Shown: piece after piece, positions 14,349 through 24,653 of the stretch | Numbering within the stretch: position 1 is the first letter of the stretch | Layout: every line of letters begins with the position of its first letter | NCBI GenBank assembly: GCA_023213395.1 | Contig: CM041465.1 | Location: forward strand, 240,071,741 to 240,135,740 | DNA from: Cycas panzhihuaensis | Taxonomy: Eukaryota > Cycadophyta | DNA length: 64,000 bases | Direction: 5' to 3' | Notes under the pieces: model-generated | What the model saw: only the letters and a program-made list of their open reading frames with translations | What the model was told of the DNA's origin: nothing | Database searches by the model: none | Position numbers and translations under genes: made by a program

Positions 14349-14353
14349 GAGGG
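14349..14353. repeat. Target-site duplication, left copy (element A)
   Basis: GAGGG directly precedes the 5' LTR. The identical GAGGG directly follows the 3' LTR at 31,656-31,660. A 5-bp duplication is normal for Ty3/gypsy integration. B's PMD exon aligns across the two copies once A is removed. Confidence 0.93.
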
Positions 14354-14863
14354 TGTTTTCTGGCTACTAGGAATGGGTATGGATAGGTCGACTCAGGTAA
14401 GCATAGGTATGCTTCTCTCTCCTATCTTAGCTACTTCAGAGATTGTAGATTGAAGCATTGGTTAGATTGCATGATTGATTGGCTCAGCTTTACGATTGAT
14501 TATGCATTTCTGCTTGAGCATCTCGCATGTCCCTAGCCTATGACGGCCCGCGAGACCTACCTCTCCATGAGGTAAGTATCCCCATGGCACTCTGTAACCC
14601 TCCATATCACCTTCACATCGCCTCAAGTTACAACCAACTCATGTCGTTCGTTCACGCCTTTATCATGAGTATTTTGTACCATTCCATAGCATTTCTGGGA
14701 ATCCTACCTCTTGATGTCCTACCTGGTCTAGCCAACATGTTTACTTGGACTGTCCCCAGCCACCTAGATAGGAGGGATAGCCCTCCTAGACCTAGAATAT
14801 CCTCATTTAGGGCTCCTAGGACCCTCATCATTGCTTTTATAGCTTTCTGGCCTTGTATCGCTG

Positions 14864-14916
14864 TAAACTTAGTGGTACTGTAAAGTTTGCCACGGTACTG
14901 CGAAGTTTATTGCGGT
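14864..14916. promoter_or_regulatory. GGTAC/AAGTTT motif cluster in 5' LTR of A
   Basis: AAACTTAGTGGTACTG is followed by two further AAGTTT-type half-sites around CACGGTACTGCGAAGTTT. The 3' LTR has the matching cluster at 29,182-29,236 (AGTGGTATCGCGAAGTTTG, GTGGTACCACGAAGTTTA). It lies about 120-170 bp upstream of the LTR TATAAAG box and resembles the palindrome in the antisense gene's intron. Confidence 0.5.
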
Positions 14917-15035
14917 GTGATTATTATTTTAATCCGTTGTGGCAATTCTCGCATTTTTCGTGAAATTGCCATGTGGATTAGTCACCACCGAAGCTCCAGC
15001 CTAACCCTAATCACTTAATTAGGGCTAGGGCTAGG

Positions 15036-15042
15036 TATAAAG
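15036..15042 (+). promoter_or_regulatory. LTR TATA box (element A)
   Basis: TATAAAG in the context GGCTAGGTATAAAGTCC, conserved in the 3' LTR at 29,366-29,372. This is the best candidate for the core promoter of the genomic RNA. Confidence 0.6.
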
Positions 15043-17322
15043 TCCAAAAAACCTCATTTTTGCCTCTCTTCCATCAACTCTTGAGACTCTCTCCTCCTCT
15101 TCTCACAGGAATGCCCTGCAGAAACACCTGTATATCTGAGTTTTATGCTACACCAACCTAAGATCCACCTATTGCAGCATTGGTTCGTGGCTGTAAGCTC
15201 CTCCAAGCATAGATCCATGCCCAGGTGTGGCCTCCATGCTTCTCTCTCAGTCTTCAACAAGCATACTCCTTCTGCAACTCAGAGAAAGCCTGTAAGCTCC
15301 CCTAACTTTCCACTTTTTATTGTCTACAGGGGTAGACCTACTCCTCACACAACCCAACAGGTATTCCACACCTTTTACCACCTTCTACTTTAGGTTTCCT
15401 TTGCAAATGCAAGTCCTTTAAGCATACAAATCATTTCTTTGTGTTTTGCCACATGAAAAAGCCATTATTTCTATTTACTGTTTCTTGTACCCTAGTCATC
15501 TCTCAACCTCCCCTAGTTTTCTCTAAGAAGGCTGCGGGAGAGGGTTCACAAGGTATGAGTAGAAGGAAGCAAGGCAGGATCCGTACCCACTAAGCCTACT
15601 CATCAAGGGTAAACCCCTGCTCCTCCTTCCTCTCCCTCATCCGTGCCTTCCTTGGGCCACTCGGGAGTCTTTGAGACTGGGCCTGACCTGGGTTTCAACG
15701 TGTGTAGCACTTGTTGCACTGATCCCAGGTCTACACCCCCCCCTTTTGGGCCTCTCTTTCAGCCCAGAACAATGCTTGATACTCTTTTTGGCTTTGATGT
15801 AGCCTATGTTGCGATTTGCTGCCTGTATCATTCTTACAATGTAGGTGACTTCTATAATTCTTACAACATTCATTTCCCTTTCCATATTTTGCCCATAGGC
15901 TCTTCCGATCTTTTGTTCCCTGCATCTTGGGGCAGCGTGGAGGTGCGTTGGTAGGAGTGTTAGCTATTCCGAGGCTAACCTCCTCTTTGCTTGGCATGCA
16001 TTGGTGCATTTTTTAGGGCTTTACAGAGTTGTTCTTTATGGTGGGTTGGCTAACATAACACACTATATTTCAATACTTAGTTTTATATTGTTGTATATAT
16101 ATCTACTTTACTTCTTGGCAGCCCCTCTTAAGAGGGTGAAGATCTTTGTGGGTGCAGGTTATACGGTGATACTTGTAGGGAGAAGGAAACACCCCAATCT
16201 AGATAAACTCTTACCCTCTTCCTTTTCTTTATCGATTTTTCGCTTTCTTGCATAGTTATTTGCTTTCTTTTCTTTCCCATTTAGTTTCTCTCTTTACAAG
16301 GGGAAGGTAAGAAAACCCCACTCCATCTTCATCCTGACATCGACTGCGTATTGAGTAAGGATGGGAAGACATACGCGACACACGAGCAAAGGTTCTCCTT
16401 CAGCCGCACGACGTTTTGAGTACGCACCATACCCTCTTACCTAGCTCTTTTTTTTTTTATTGCCATTAGACGTATATTCTTGTATGAAAAACCACATAAA
16501 AAGAGAAGGATAACAATTTGCTTGCAGGCATTCACCTTGCATTCATACATTGCATGAGCGCTTTCTTAGCAAAGGTGCATCTTAGGGATTACACTCCCCC
16601 TTCTTTCTCTTCTCACTGAATTGTAAATATCCCCTTAGTGGTGCATCATCATGTTAGCATGCATGCTTGTCTATGTGTGAAACATTCATTCTCCTTAAGG
16701 TTTCATTGGTAAAAAGAAAAGAGAGAGAGAGAGAATATAGTTTGTATCTTTTTCTTTCTTTGAAAGTATACACAACATCACTCTTTCCACCACTAACTCT
16801 ACACTTCACATCTTCAACTGACATACACACAACCTTCCTCGTCCTTGCCAAGGTTTGTGCCTCTCTTCTTTGCATTGCGACAAAGATTCTTGTTTTCTCA
16901 TCCCCCTTCTCTTCCTTTAGGCCTACCCTAGCTTTGTTGACCTAGGGTGTCCCACTTGCACCTATTGTACACTCTTTTATCACCCATCCATGTCTATCGC
17001 ACTTGTGTCACGTTCCTTGCTCATAAGGGACCTCTCCCTCTGTGGTTCTCCCTTTTTTCTTCTAGCCATCCAAGGGTTGGGGGACCTCGCCTCCTGGGGC
17101 TATCCGAGATACCTCACTCATGTATCACCCACCGAACCAAAGAGTTAAGCTACTTCAAGGAAGTTGTGCGCCATTCGTGGGTCCCGAACCTACGTTTCGA
17201 CGTACGGACGCTATGTGTGGTGTTTTCTTCCACTTGTAGGATCATACTAATATTCCAAATTTTGTCGTTGACTACCCTAACCCTTATCAAGTGTAGTTAC
17301 CATCCCGCAGATGCAATTCCAC

Positions 17323-17341
17323 TGGCGACCATATTAGGGAC
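17323..17341 (+). promoter_or_regulatory. Primer-binding site (element A)
   Basis: TGGCGACCATATTAGGGAC starts 1 bp after the LTR end. TGG pairs with the CCA tail of a tRNA. Element C has the near-identical TGGTGACCATATTAGGGAAC at the same place. Related Tat/Ogre elements often use tRNA-Arg; I have not verified the tRNA here. Confidence 0.8.
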
Positions 17342-17579
17342 CCGCTAGTAAGAGATTAGTCTTCCTCCCTTTCTTGTTAGCACTACTACCTCTTGGTAGT
17401 TCTCCTCCTTTGGTTTCGTTGGGTAGCCCCCAACACCTACATTACTTTCGTTCATTTTTCTCTTCTAACACATTAGTAAGTCTTGTATGTGACGTTTCTC
17501 ACACTGCCTATGAGGTCTTCCCCCATTGTTAGAAGATCCTGCATACCACTCCCTTCTGTCGTCGGATTCCAATTCAACC

Positions 17580-19683
17580 ATGGAGGGATATCCTTCAGAT
17601 TGGGCATACCATGCCTTCACCTCCAGAGCCCAAGAGGGTGACGACCCTCTCTATTATTCGGGTGATCAACAACACCCACATGATTTCCATCCCTCTACTC
17701 ACAGAGTGGAGGTCTCGTCTTCTCTTGAGTTCTATCACTAGAGTAGTGACTCTTACGAGGAGCGTCCTGAGGGGTCCACCTTGTTCGAGGTTCTATCTAC
17801 CTCTTGCGATTCGACAGATATCCCTCCTGCTGATGTGGTTGAAGCTCTCAACATGTGCTTCTGTGCCGCTCGCCTTCAACCATACCCTAAATGGTTTGAA
17901 GACTAACCCATTTATCCCATCGCATCTGTACCATCCGATTCTCACATCTACCTTAGGGATGTCTATTGCATCCTCCACTTCTCTTTATGGTCCCAACTCT
18001 TCTAGAACCACTCGAGGTATGTCTTTCTCCTAGCTTGGAGTTAGCATGCATCTCCCTAGCCAAACAAATACGCCACCTCTAAACGTGGCACACACATTTC
18101 CTATTAGACCTAGGGGACCTATTTATGCCCGTACTTCTAGTCGTGTGGGACCCATCTTCGCATGCCCTCAAGCTCAGTCTAGTGGGTCTTCCCTTTATGT
18201 ACCTCCAGGCTATACATCTTAGCCGTGGGGGCATGGTAAAGGGAACCGCCTTCCTATTTATGGGGTGGACCCTTTACACCCATATGGGGTCGTGCCACCC
18301 ATAGGCGGCCCATATGGGCAGAATCCGATCTCTCACCCCTCATTTTTGCCATCTTGCATAGCACCTTATATCGCGCCTTCGCAAGGAGGCCCAACTCCTT
18401 TTCAAGGCACCTTCCCTCAAACCCCTTTCCAATAATGGTTGTTTCCTCAAGGAGGGATGGGCCCTCTACCCCCATCCGCTCCTTGCTCATTACCTTCCTC
18501 ATCTCTTACCGATCCTATGATCCAGACAAGGGCATGTCCCTTTATGGATTATAGATCAACACCCTTGTCCATTAAGGCACTAAGGACCAACTTAACACCT
18601 CATCCTCCTGAATTTCCCAAATTCAATGGAACTTCATCGTAGGATTCAACAGATCATGTTCATAGTTTCTCTATGGCATGCATAGACTACTAGGCCTACG
18701 ATCACATCCTTATAAAATTATTTCTATGATCCCTTCAAGGCAATGCCCTCAAATGGTTTTATCGCTTGCCTGCATATTCTATTTATTCGTTCCAGTAGCT
18801 CATGGATGAGTTCGTCAACTATTTTAACGTGGCTCACCCATTTGAGAGTGGAATGAAATCCCTCCTATCACTTAAACAAGGCCACGATGAGATGAATTGT
18901 GACTTTGTGCAACGATTCCATGACCTTCTTCACTCCACTAACGCTACTTTGCTTGAGGAGTTGAAGAGGGACCTTTTCGTTAATGCCCTTCCTCCAGAAG
19001 TTCATGTAGAAGTCCTTAAGATGGGGGCAACTACATGTAACTCCACTATAGCGAAGTGCTTAGCACTCGAGGCCATTGAGATCTAGGCTGGACTCAAGAA
19101 GCCTCTTAAGTCTCCATAGCAATGTGAGATACCACCACCACCAAAAAAAACTAAATCTCAATAACCCTCTAAGTCTTTTCCCCATCCCACTGAGAAGACT
19201 TTAGATCCCCTTACTTCAGCCATATGTTCGTTTGAATATACAATGAAGGAACTCAAGCTTCAAGCTCCTTCATCACCTACATCCAATAAACCTGTTCACC
19301 AGGCTTCACAAGCTACTCCTTCTAGGGGTGGTAGCACCCGGTCCTCTTAAGTGAGGAAATTTGATCCTTCCCTTGAGAAGAAGTGGTGCTCCATCCATGG
19401 AGAATGCTTCCATGATGATTCACGTTATCAGGTTCAACATCCTAGTGATGCCCCTCTATGTGACTCCTCTCCCAAACAGGCCTCAAGGCCTAATCTAGAC
19501 CAACCAGTCCATAGAGATCCCTTCCCTAAACATGGGGAACATAATCGTAACCCTCAACAGAAGAATAACCAGAATCAAGGAAGGTATCCTAATCCTCACT
19601 CTTCTCAGGCCAAAGGGAAGGGTACCATGAATTCATCCTCTTCATCAGGTTCTACTGGTCGACACACACCCTCACCTTCGTGA
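17580..19683 (+). pseudogene. gag: Element A gag (capsid/nucleocapsid), broken
   Basis: Encodes the particle structural protein. I favour the ATG at 17,580 because the MEGY start is also found in C (52,115). After an acidic N-terminal part and a Pro/Gly-rich stretch (about 18,190-18,560), the retrotransposon gag core covers about 18,590-19,085, including LKWFY and LMDEFVNYFNVAHPFESGM. A zinc-knuckle-like site lies at 19,387-19,428. It reads CX2HX4HX4-Tyr, so the last Cys is lost; C and B keep it. The N-terminal part is in a different frame from the core, and several stops interrupt it, mostly at Trp or Gln codons. A Ser/Gln-rich tail follows to 19,683. Confidence 0.8.
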
Positions 19684-19863
19684 TCCTAGAATAAGGGAAA
19701 GAAGGTTATTCAATTGCTTGAGACCACCTCATTATATGCCTTAACCTAGTCTCAAGCTGATAAAAAGGTAACTGGTACCTCTTCATCCATACCACACCTT
19801 GATCCTCTTCTAGAAGCCCCCACGCTCCCCAAGACCATTCCTGTGCGACCCGGTCACTATGAC

Positions 19864-20487
19864 TTCTGAAGAGCCCTTCCTCAACTCACTGTAAAGGGGA
19901 AGCCTTTTTTGGTAATTGATGAGCTCCATACTGTGGCCATTGGGATGTCTATTATGGATGTCTTAAGGAGCTACCCTCAGCAGTGCACATTACTCTTAGA
20001 GGCCTTAGGATTAAGTGACATGTCTGTTCACGCCTTAGGAGTCATCTCGAGCCATGGATCCATTATTTCCTTTGATCCTAATGATCTTCCCCCTGCTAGC
20101 AAAAGGGAGAGAGAATGGCACTTCCCGTTTACTATCACCATTGGTACTCTGGATTGCACTCTACGAAGAATCATTATTGAAAATGGTTCTTTCGTTAATG
20201 TCATGCCCTTGCGCATTATGCAAGAGCTTGGTATTTCTGCTTTAGAACCAGTTCCATGGCAATGCTAAGGTTACGACGGTAGTGAAAAGACACCCCTAGG
20301 ATCGGTGTCTATCCCACTTACTTTTGAGGACAACACTGTCCTATCTGATATTATAGTCCTCGACATTGATGTCAACTACAATCTATTGTTGGGATGCCTA
20401 TGGCTCGATCAGATGGGAGTCGTGTGTTCGTCCCGCTGGGGGCAACTTAAATTCGTCCATGAAGGGCGAATGAGAGTTGTCTCTTAG
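19864..20487 (+). pseudogene. Element A aspartic protease region (PRO)
   Basis: Matures the Gag-Pol polyprotein. The core has IENGSFVNVMPL where the active-site loop is expected. Element C reads IMDNGSSVN, so the catalytic Asp has become Glu in A. LLLGCLWLDQMG downstream matches the protease C-terminal block of C (LLLGRPWLDQMG). It is in frame with gag core and RT but has stops near 20,266 and at 20,485. A Ser/Pro-rich linker with stops (20,488-21,380) leads to RT. Confidence 0.75.
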
Positions 20488-21380
20488 GAGCTTCCTTCTA
20501 TCAAATAAGTGTGTCAACCCCGTCAAGCATCTTATGGCCAAACGAAAGGCGACAAAGGCCTTTTGACCCATGCCTCGACTTGTTCTATTGACATCCCTGA
20601 CTCATCCCATTTGGAAGATGACCCCTCATCCTCCTCTTCCAACCTCACACGATTCGCTCCTATTGGTGTCAGAAGTTACGTGTAACTTATCATCCTTAAT
20701 GACGATGAGTTCGAGGGTGAGGATAAGGATCTCCCTCATCCCATTTCCCTTTTGGGCACGAGTACGGGGCACCTCCTTCATTCTAGATCCTGCTCTAGGA
20801 CCCCTGCAGTAGGAGAAACTAGTTCTCCTCTTATATCTCATGTTATTGCCCCTGTCGGTCAGGTGTTCTTCGAGTCTTCCCCTTCGTTGTTGCACATAGG
20901 TAATGAAGTTTGAGAGCCTCCTCTTGGCCCTTACGAGGGACCTCTTTCTGGCTCTTCTAATGAGTCTATTGGGAATGCCGAGTGGCGTGACGACCACCAT
21001 GGTCCCGCTGTTTCTACTTCCCCTCACCCTTTGTCTTCTCGAAGTATGACCATCCATGGGGTGGACTACTTTGAGAATGACGGAGCTCTTCTTGAGCACT
21101 TAACGTGCTCCGTGCCCAACGTTCTTTTTGGTCACCATAGGCTTGGTTATTAGAAGATCTTAGCTATTGGATCCTCTCTCGCTAACCCAACTCCATCCCC
21201 TATTCCATCTCTTCCATTGATGAGCCCCTCCACTTTGAGGAGGGGAATGCCATGTGCATAGGGGCAACCTAGGACATAGTCCTTGCCCCTAGTAAAGTCA
21301 TGAAGGTTGGGGCAGAATGCACTCCTGATGAGGTAAAGGAGTATACCCTTCTGTTCCAAGAGTTTCAGGATGTTTTTGTG

Positions 21381-22740
21381 TGGGACTACTCCGATATGAA
21401 GGGAATCGATCCTTCAATCGTGACCCACAACCTTACTACTATTCCTGGCGCTCGCCCTGTGTATTAGAAGCAATGTCCTCTTTATCTTAAGCTCTCAGTT
21501 GCTGTTAAAATGGAAGTTGAGAAACTCTTCAACGTAGGATTAATCACTTCCATCAATTACCCTAAATAGGTATCTAACATTGTCACCGTTGCTAAAAAAG
21601 TGGGACAATCTAGATATGCATTGATTTTCGTGATATTAACAACGCATATCCTAAGTACAATTTCCCACTCCTATTTATTAATCAAATCATTGATTGAACT
21701 ACTAGTTTCGAAGTTATGTCCTTAATGGATGGCTTCTACGGTTATAAACAAATTCAAATCTCTCCTGAAGACTATCACAAGATGGTCTTTACCACTCCGT
21801 GGGATACTTTCGCCTATAAGGCAATGCCTTTTAGACTTAAGAATGCAGGTGCCAGTTATCAAAGGGTAATCCTCTTAAATGTGTGTTTGTCATGACCGTT
21901 GGCAAACTCCTTGGTTTCCTTGTATCCAAACAAGGAATCTAAATCGACCCTGATAAAGTCAAGGCCATCCTTGACATACCACCTCCTAAAACACAATGAT
22001 AGATTAAGTCGTTTTTAGGTAGTCTTGGCTTGCTCAGGCATTTTTTGATGAACTTTGCCATAGACACCAAACCGCTTACTAACATCTTAAAGAAGGGGGC
22101 ACCATTCATTTGGTCTTCCAAAGCCCAGCAAGCTTTTGAAGAACTTAAGGAAGCTCTTACTTCCACCCCCACATTGGCACTTCCCCTCTTTGATAGGCCT
22201 TTCATCATGTATACCTCGGCAATTGATGAATCTATGGGCGCCATGTTGGCTCAGGAGGATGATTTAGGAGCTGAGAGGGCTATTTACTTTATCAGTCACA
22301 CCCTCATGGCTGTTGAACTCAACTACTCTCTTGCAGAGAAAGAATGCCTCTCATTGGTACATACAACCAAGAAGTTTAGGTATTATTTGCTTGGAAACAA
22401 CGCTTAGGTGATCATTCAATCTGAACCCCTACGTTATTTACTTTACCTGACCTGACTTGACGAGTAAGAGTGGTAAGTGGGCCATCCTCCTTTAGGAGTT
22501 TGACCTTCACATCGTTAACAAGAAATCAAAGAAAGGAATGGTAGTGGCTGAGTAGCTTGCTGACACTCCTATTCTGAACCCTTTGGACCTCCTTGTTGAT
22601 GATTCTCTTCCTGATGAGCCTATCCTGGCCATTCAAGATTCTAGTCCTCATTCGCTTGCTGATAGCGAGTGGTATGGGGATGTCGTGCAATATCTTACTC
22701 AACAGTAGTATCGCCTCAACGTTAGCAGTAAAGTTAGGTC
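21381..22740 (+). pseudogene. Element A reverse transcriptase-RNase H, catalytic box deleted
   Basis: RT begins near DYSDMKGIDPSI and runs through KMEVEKL, INYPK and SLMDGF to AGASYQR at about 21,867. It then jumps to VGKLLGFLVSKQGI. Compared with C, about 50 codons are missing, including the FMDDM catalytic box. The connected RNase H follows at 22,030-22,407 (RPFIMYTSAIDESMGAML, AEKECLSLVH). A frameshift lies at about 22,445-22,480, so the downstream part and INT are in another frame. The enzyme would copy RNA to DNA, but this copy cannot. Confidence 0.85.
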
Positions 22741-22774
22741 TTGTATCTGGGTAACTGCTAGACAATACTTTCTT

Positions 22775-23914
22775 ATGGGTGAGGTATTATACAAGAGATC
22801 CTTCAATGGAATCCTTCTTTATTGTATTTCTCCTAACAAAGTGGACCAGATACTCCGTGAATGCCACCATGGCATTTGTGGGGGCCACTTTAGGGGCCAA
22901 TCCATGGCACAAAGGATCCTCTGTATGGGATATTATTGGTCATCCCTCTTCAAGGACATCCACACTTATGCCTTGAGATGTCGGTGATGCCAAGAGCATG
23001 CCAACATCACTCACTTACCTTTTGAGGCACTCCATCCCATTATATCTCTGTGGCCCTTCTCCCAATGGGGTTTGGACCTCATTGGAGCCATAACTCAATC
23101 CTCTTCGTTGTATCACAAGTTTATCTTGACTGTAATAGAATACTTTACTAAATGGGTGGAAGCCATTCCTTTGACTACCACTCCTGGCAAGATGATAGCT
23201 ACTTTTATCTACCAGTATATCATTTGCTGCTTCGAGGTTTCTGATATCCTGATCATGGACAACATAACCCTCTTTTGTAACAAGGAGATGGATGAGCTTT
23301 GCGAGAAATTCTACATTTCTCACAAAACTTCTTCTCCTTACTATCCCCAGGCCAATAGCAAGGTTGAATCATTCAATAAAACTCTCATCAATATCCTAAA
23401 GAAAACCGTTGCCCAATCTCAAAGAGATTGGCACCTCCATCTCCCTTTAGCTTTATGGGCATATTGCACCTCTATCTGCATAGCTACGGGAATGACTCCA
23501 TTCTCCCTAGTCTATGGGACCGAGGTGATTCTCCCATTAGAACTAGAGATCCCTTCCTTATGAGTTTCTCTTCGAGGTCTTATCGATGAGGAGTCTATCC
23601 ATCAGGCTCGCCTCCTAGACCTCAAAGCCTTGGATGAGAGATGTTTAGTTGCTTACCAGGTAAATCTCACATCTAACGTCCACTCACAAAGGACCTATGA
23701 TAAACATATTAGTTCTTGTCCTTTACATCTCAGGGATCAAGTCCTCAAACTAGAATATCTCCATGACCGCTTGACTAAATTCAAACCAAAATGGGTTGGT
23801 CCCTTTGTCGTTCTCGAGAGTCTCGATAATGATGCTTACAGGATCGTCAACTTGGAAGGTCTCGAATTCAAGAAATTCGTTAAGGGGAAATTTCTTAAGA
23901 AATTCTATACATGA
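22775..23914 (+). pseudogene. Element A integrase
   Basis: The N-terminal zinc finger (HHCC) has ECHHGICGGH near 22,860-22,890 and a CR.CQEH pair near 22,978-22,995, with a TGA between. The core keeps all three acidic residues: WGLDLIG, LIMDNITLF and KVESFNKT. The C-terminal part (23,630-23,914) has the GPFVVLES...YRIVNLEG fold typical of gypsy INT and ends KKFYT. No chromodomain is seen. Stops are few in the core, which is the best preserved part of A's pol. Confidence 0.87.
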
Positions 23915-24653
23915 CTATTCCATTTCTTTCTTTTCATGCTCCGAAATAAGCCTAAACTACCATCCTAAGTGTGTTTCCATTCCTCCTAGTTATAGGTGGT
24001 ATGGCGTCTTAGGGTGGCCTTCCCATTCCTTTTAGGTTCCTCCTACAGAACCCCTTTGTCCCCCTTTCTCTAGGGACCTCATCCTCCTATTTGGGCATAT
24101 TCCCCAATTAGGATAGCATGTTGGAGTGTTATTACTCCCTCGTCATTGGCGTTTTCTTTACATATCTTGCTATGTTCCCATGTGGACATGTGTGCCGCCC
24201 TATCTCCTAGACTCACATATGTCTATCGCCATCTCTGATGGTGATTATGTGTGCTTCTGCTAGGAATATGGCCCTGCATGAGAGGAAGTATATGTAACTC
24301 CAACAAATATCATAGCACAAATCGTACAATAATCAACCAGAAATATTATAACATATCCCTCTCCGTACATCCGTGTATCCTCATACACATACATACATAA
24401 ACATAAAAACATAAATATACATCATCCATCATGTATCACATACACATCATCATATATTAAATGGGGTTCCAATGGCCCTGTCTATATACATAAAATAATC
24501 ATCAGATGTTATATCATACAAATGGTATGGTACAACATCCGTCAAAAGCTCAAATCCTTGCAGTGAGGAGTACAATCATGTGGCTATATATGGTGACTCC
24601 CTGGACGTCTATCGCTTTCCCCTGTCAGATCAAAACTACACTACCTTACTCTA
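23915..24653. other. Convergent spacer between pol and the antisense gene (element A)
   Basis: A block conserved in all four units, AGTAGTTTAGGCTCATTTCAGAG on the antisense strand, lies at 23,937-23,961, just after the pol stop. A second conserved block (about 24,546-24,580, CAAGGATT... on the - strand) lies after the antisense gene's stop. Both are good candidates for 3'-end or polyadenylation regions. The rest is AT-rich with CATA repeats. Confidence 0.45.

Larger units (their letters stand above)
14354..17321 (+). repeat. 5' LTR of element A
   Basis: It begins TGTTTTCTGG, ends ...AATTCCA, and is matched along its length by 28,672-31,655. A TATAAAG box lies at 15,036-15,042 in both copies (29,366-29,372), a plausible U3 promoter. 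GGTAC-centred motifs lie at 14,864-14,916. Open frames inside it (for example 14,527-14,883) have no known domain. The LTR is long (2,968 bp), as expected for this group. Confidence 0.93.

Noticed and set aside
14527-14883. 118-codon frame in the LTR of A, similar frame in the 3' LTR (28,845-29,108)
   Set aside because: The similarity is explained by the LTRs being copies. The C-type LTR has no clear counterpart and no domain is seen.
23072-23160. Loss of a catalytic Asp in integrase because VIEYFTKW (A), TTEYFTMW (B) and ATECFNKW (C) carry Glu
   Set aside because: The first acidic residue of the D,D-E triad is in WGLDLIG upstream, and it is intact in A and C. Glu at the later site is common in plant gypsy integrases.
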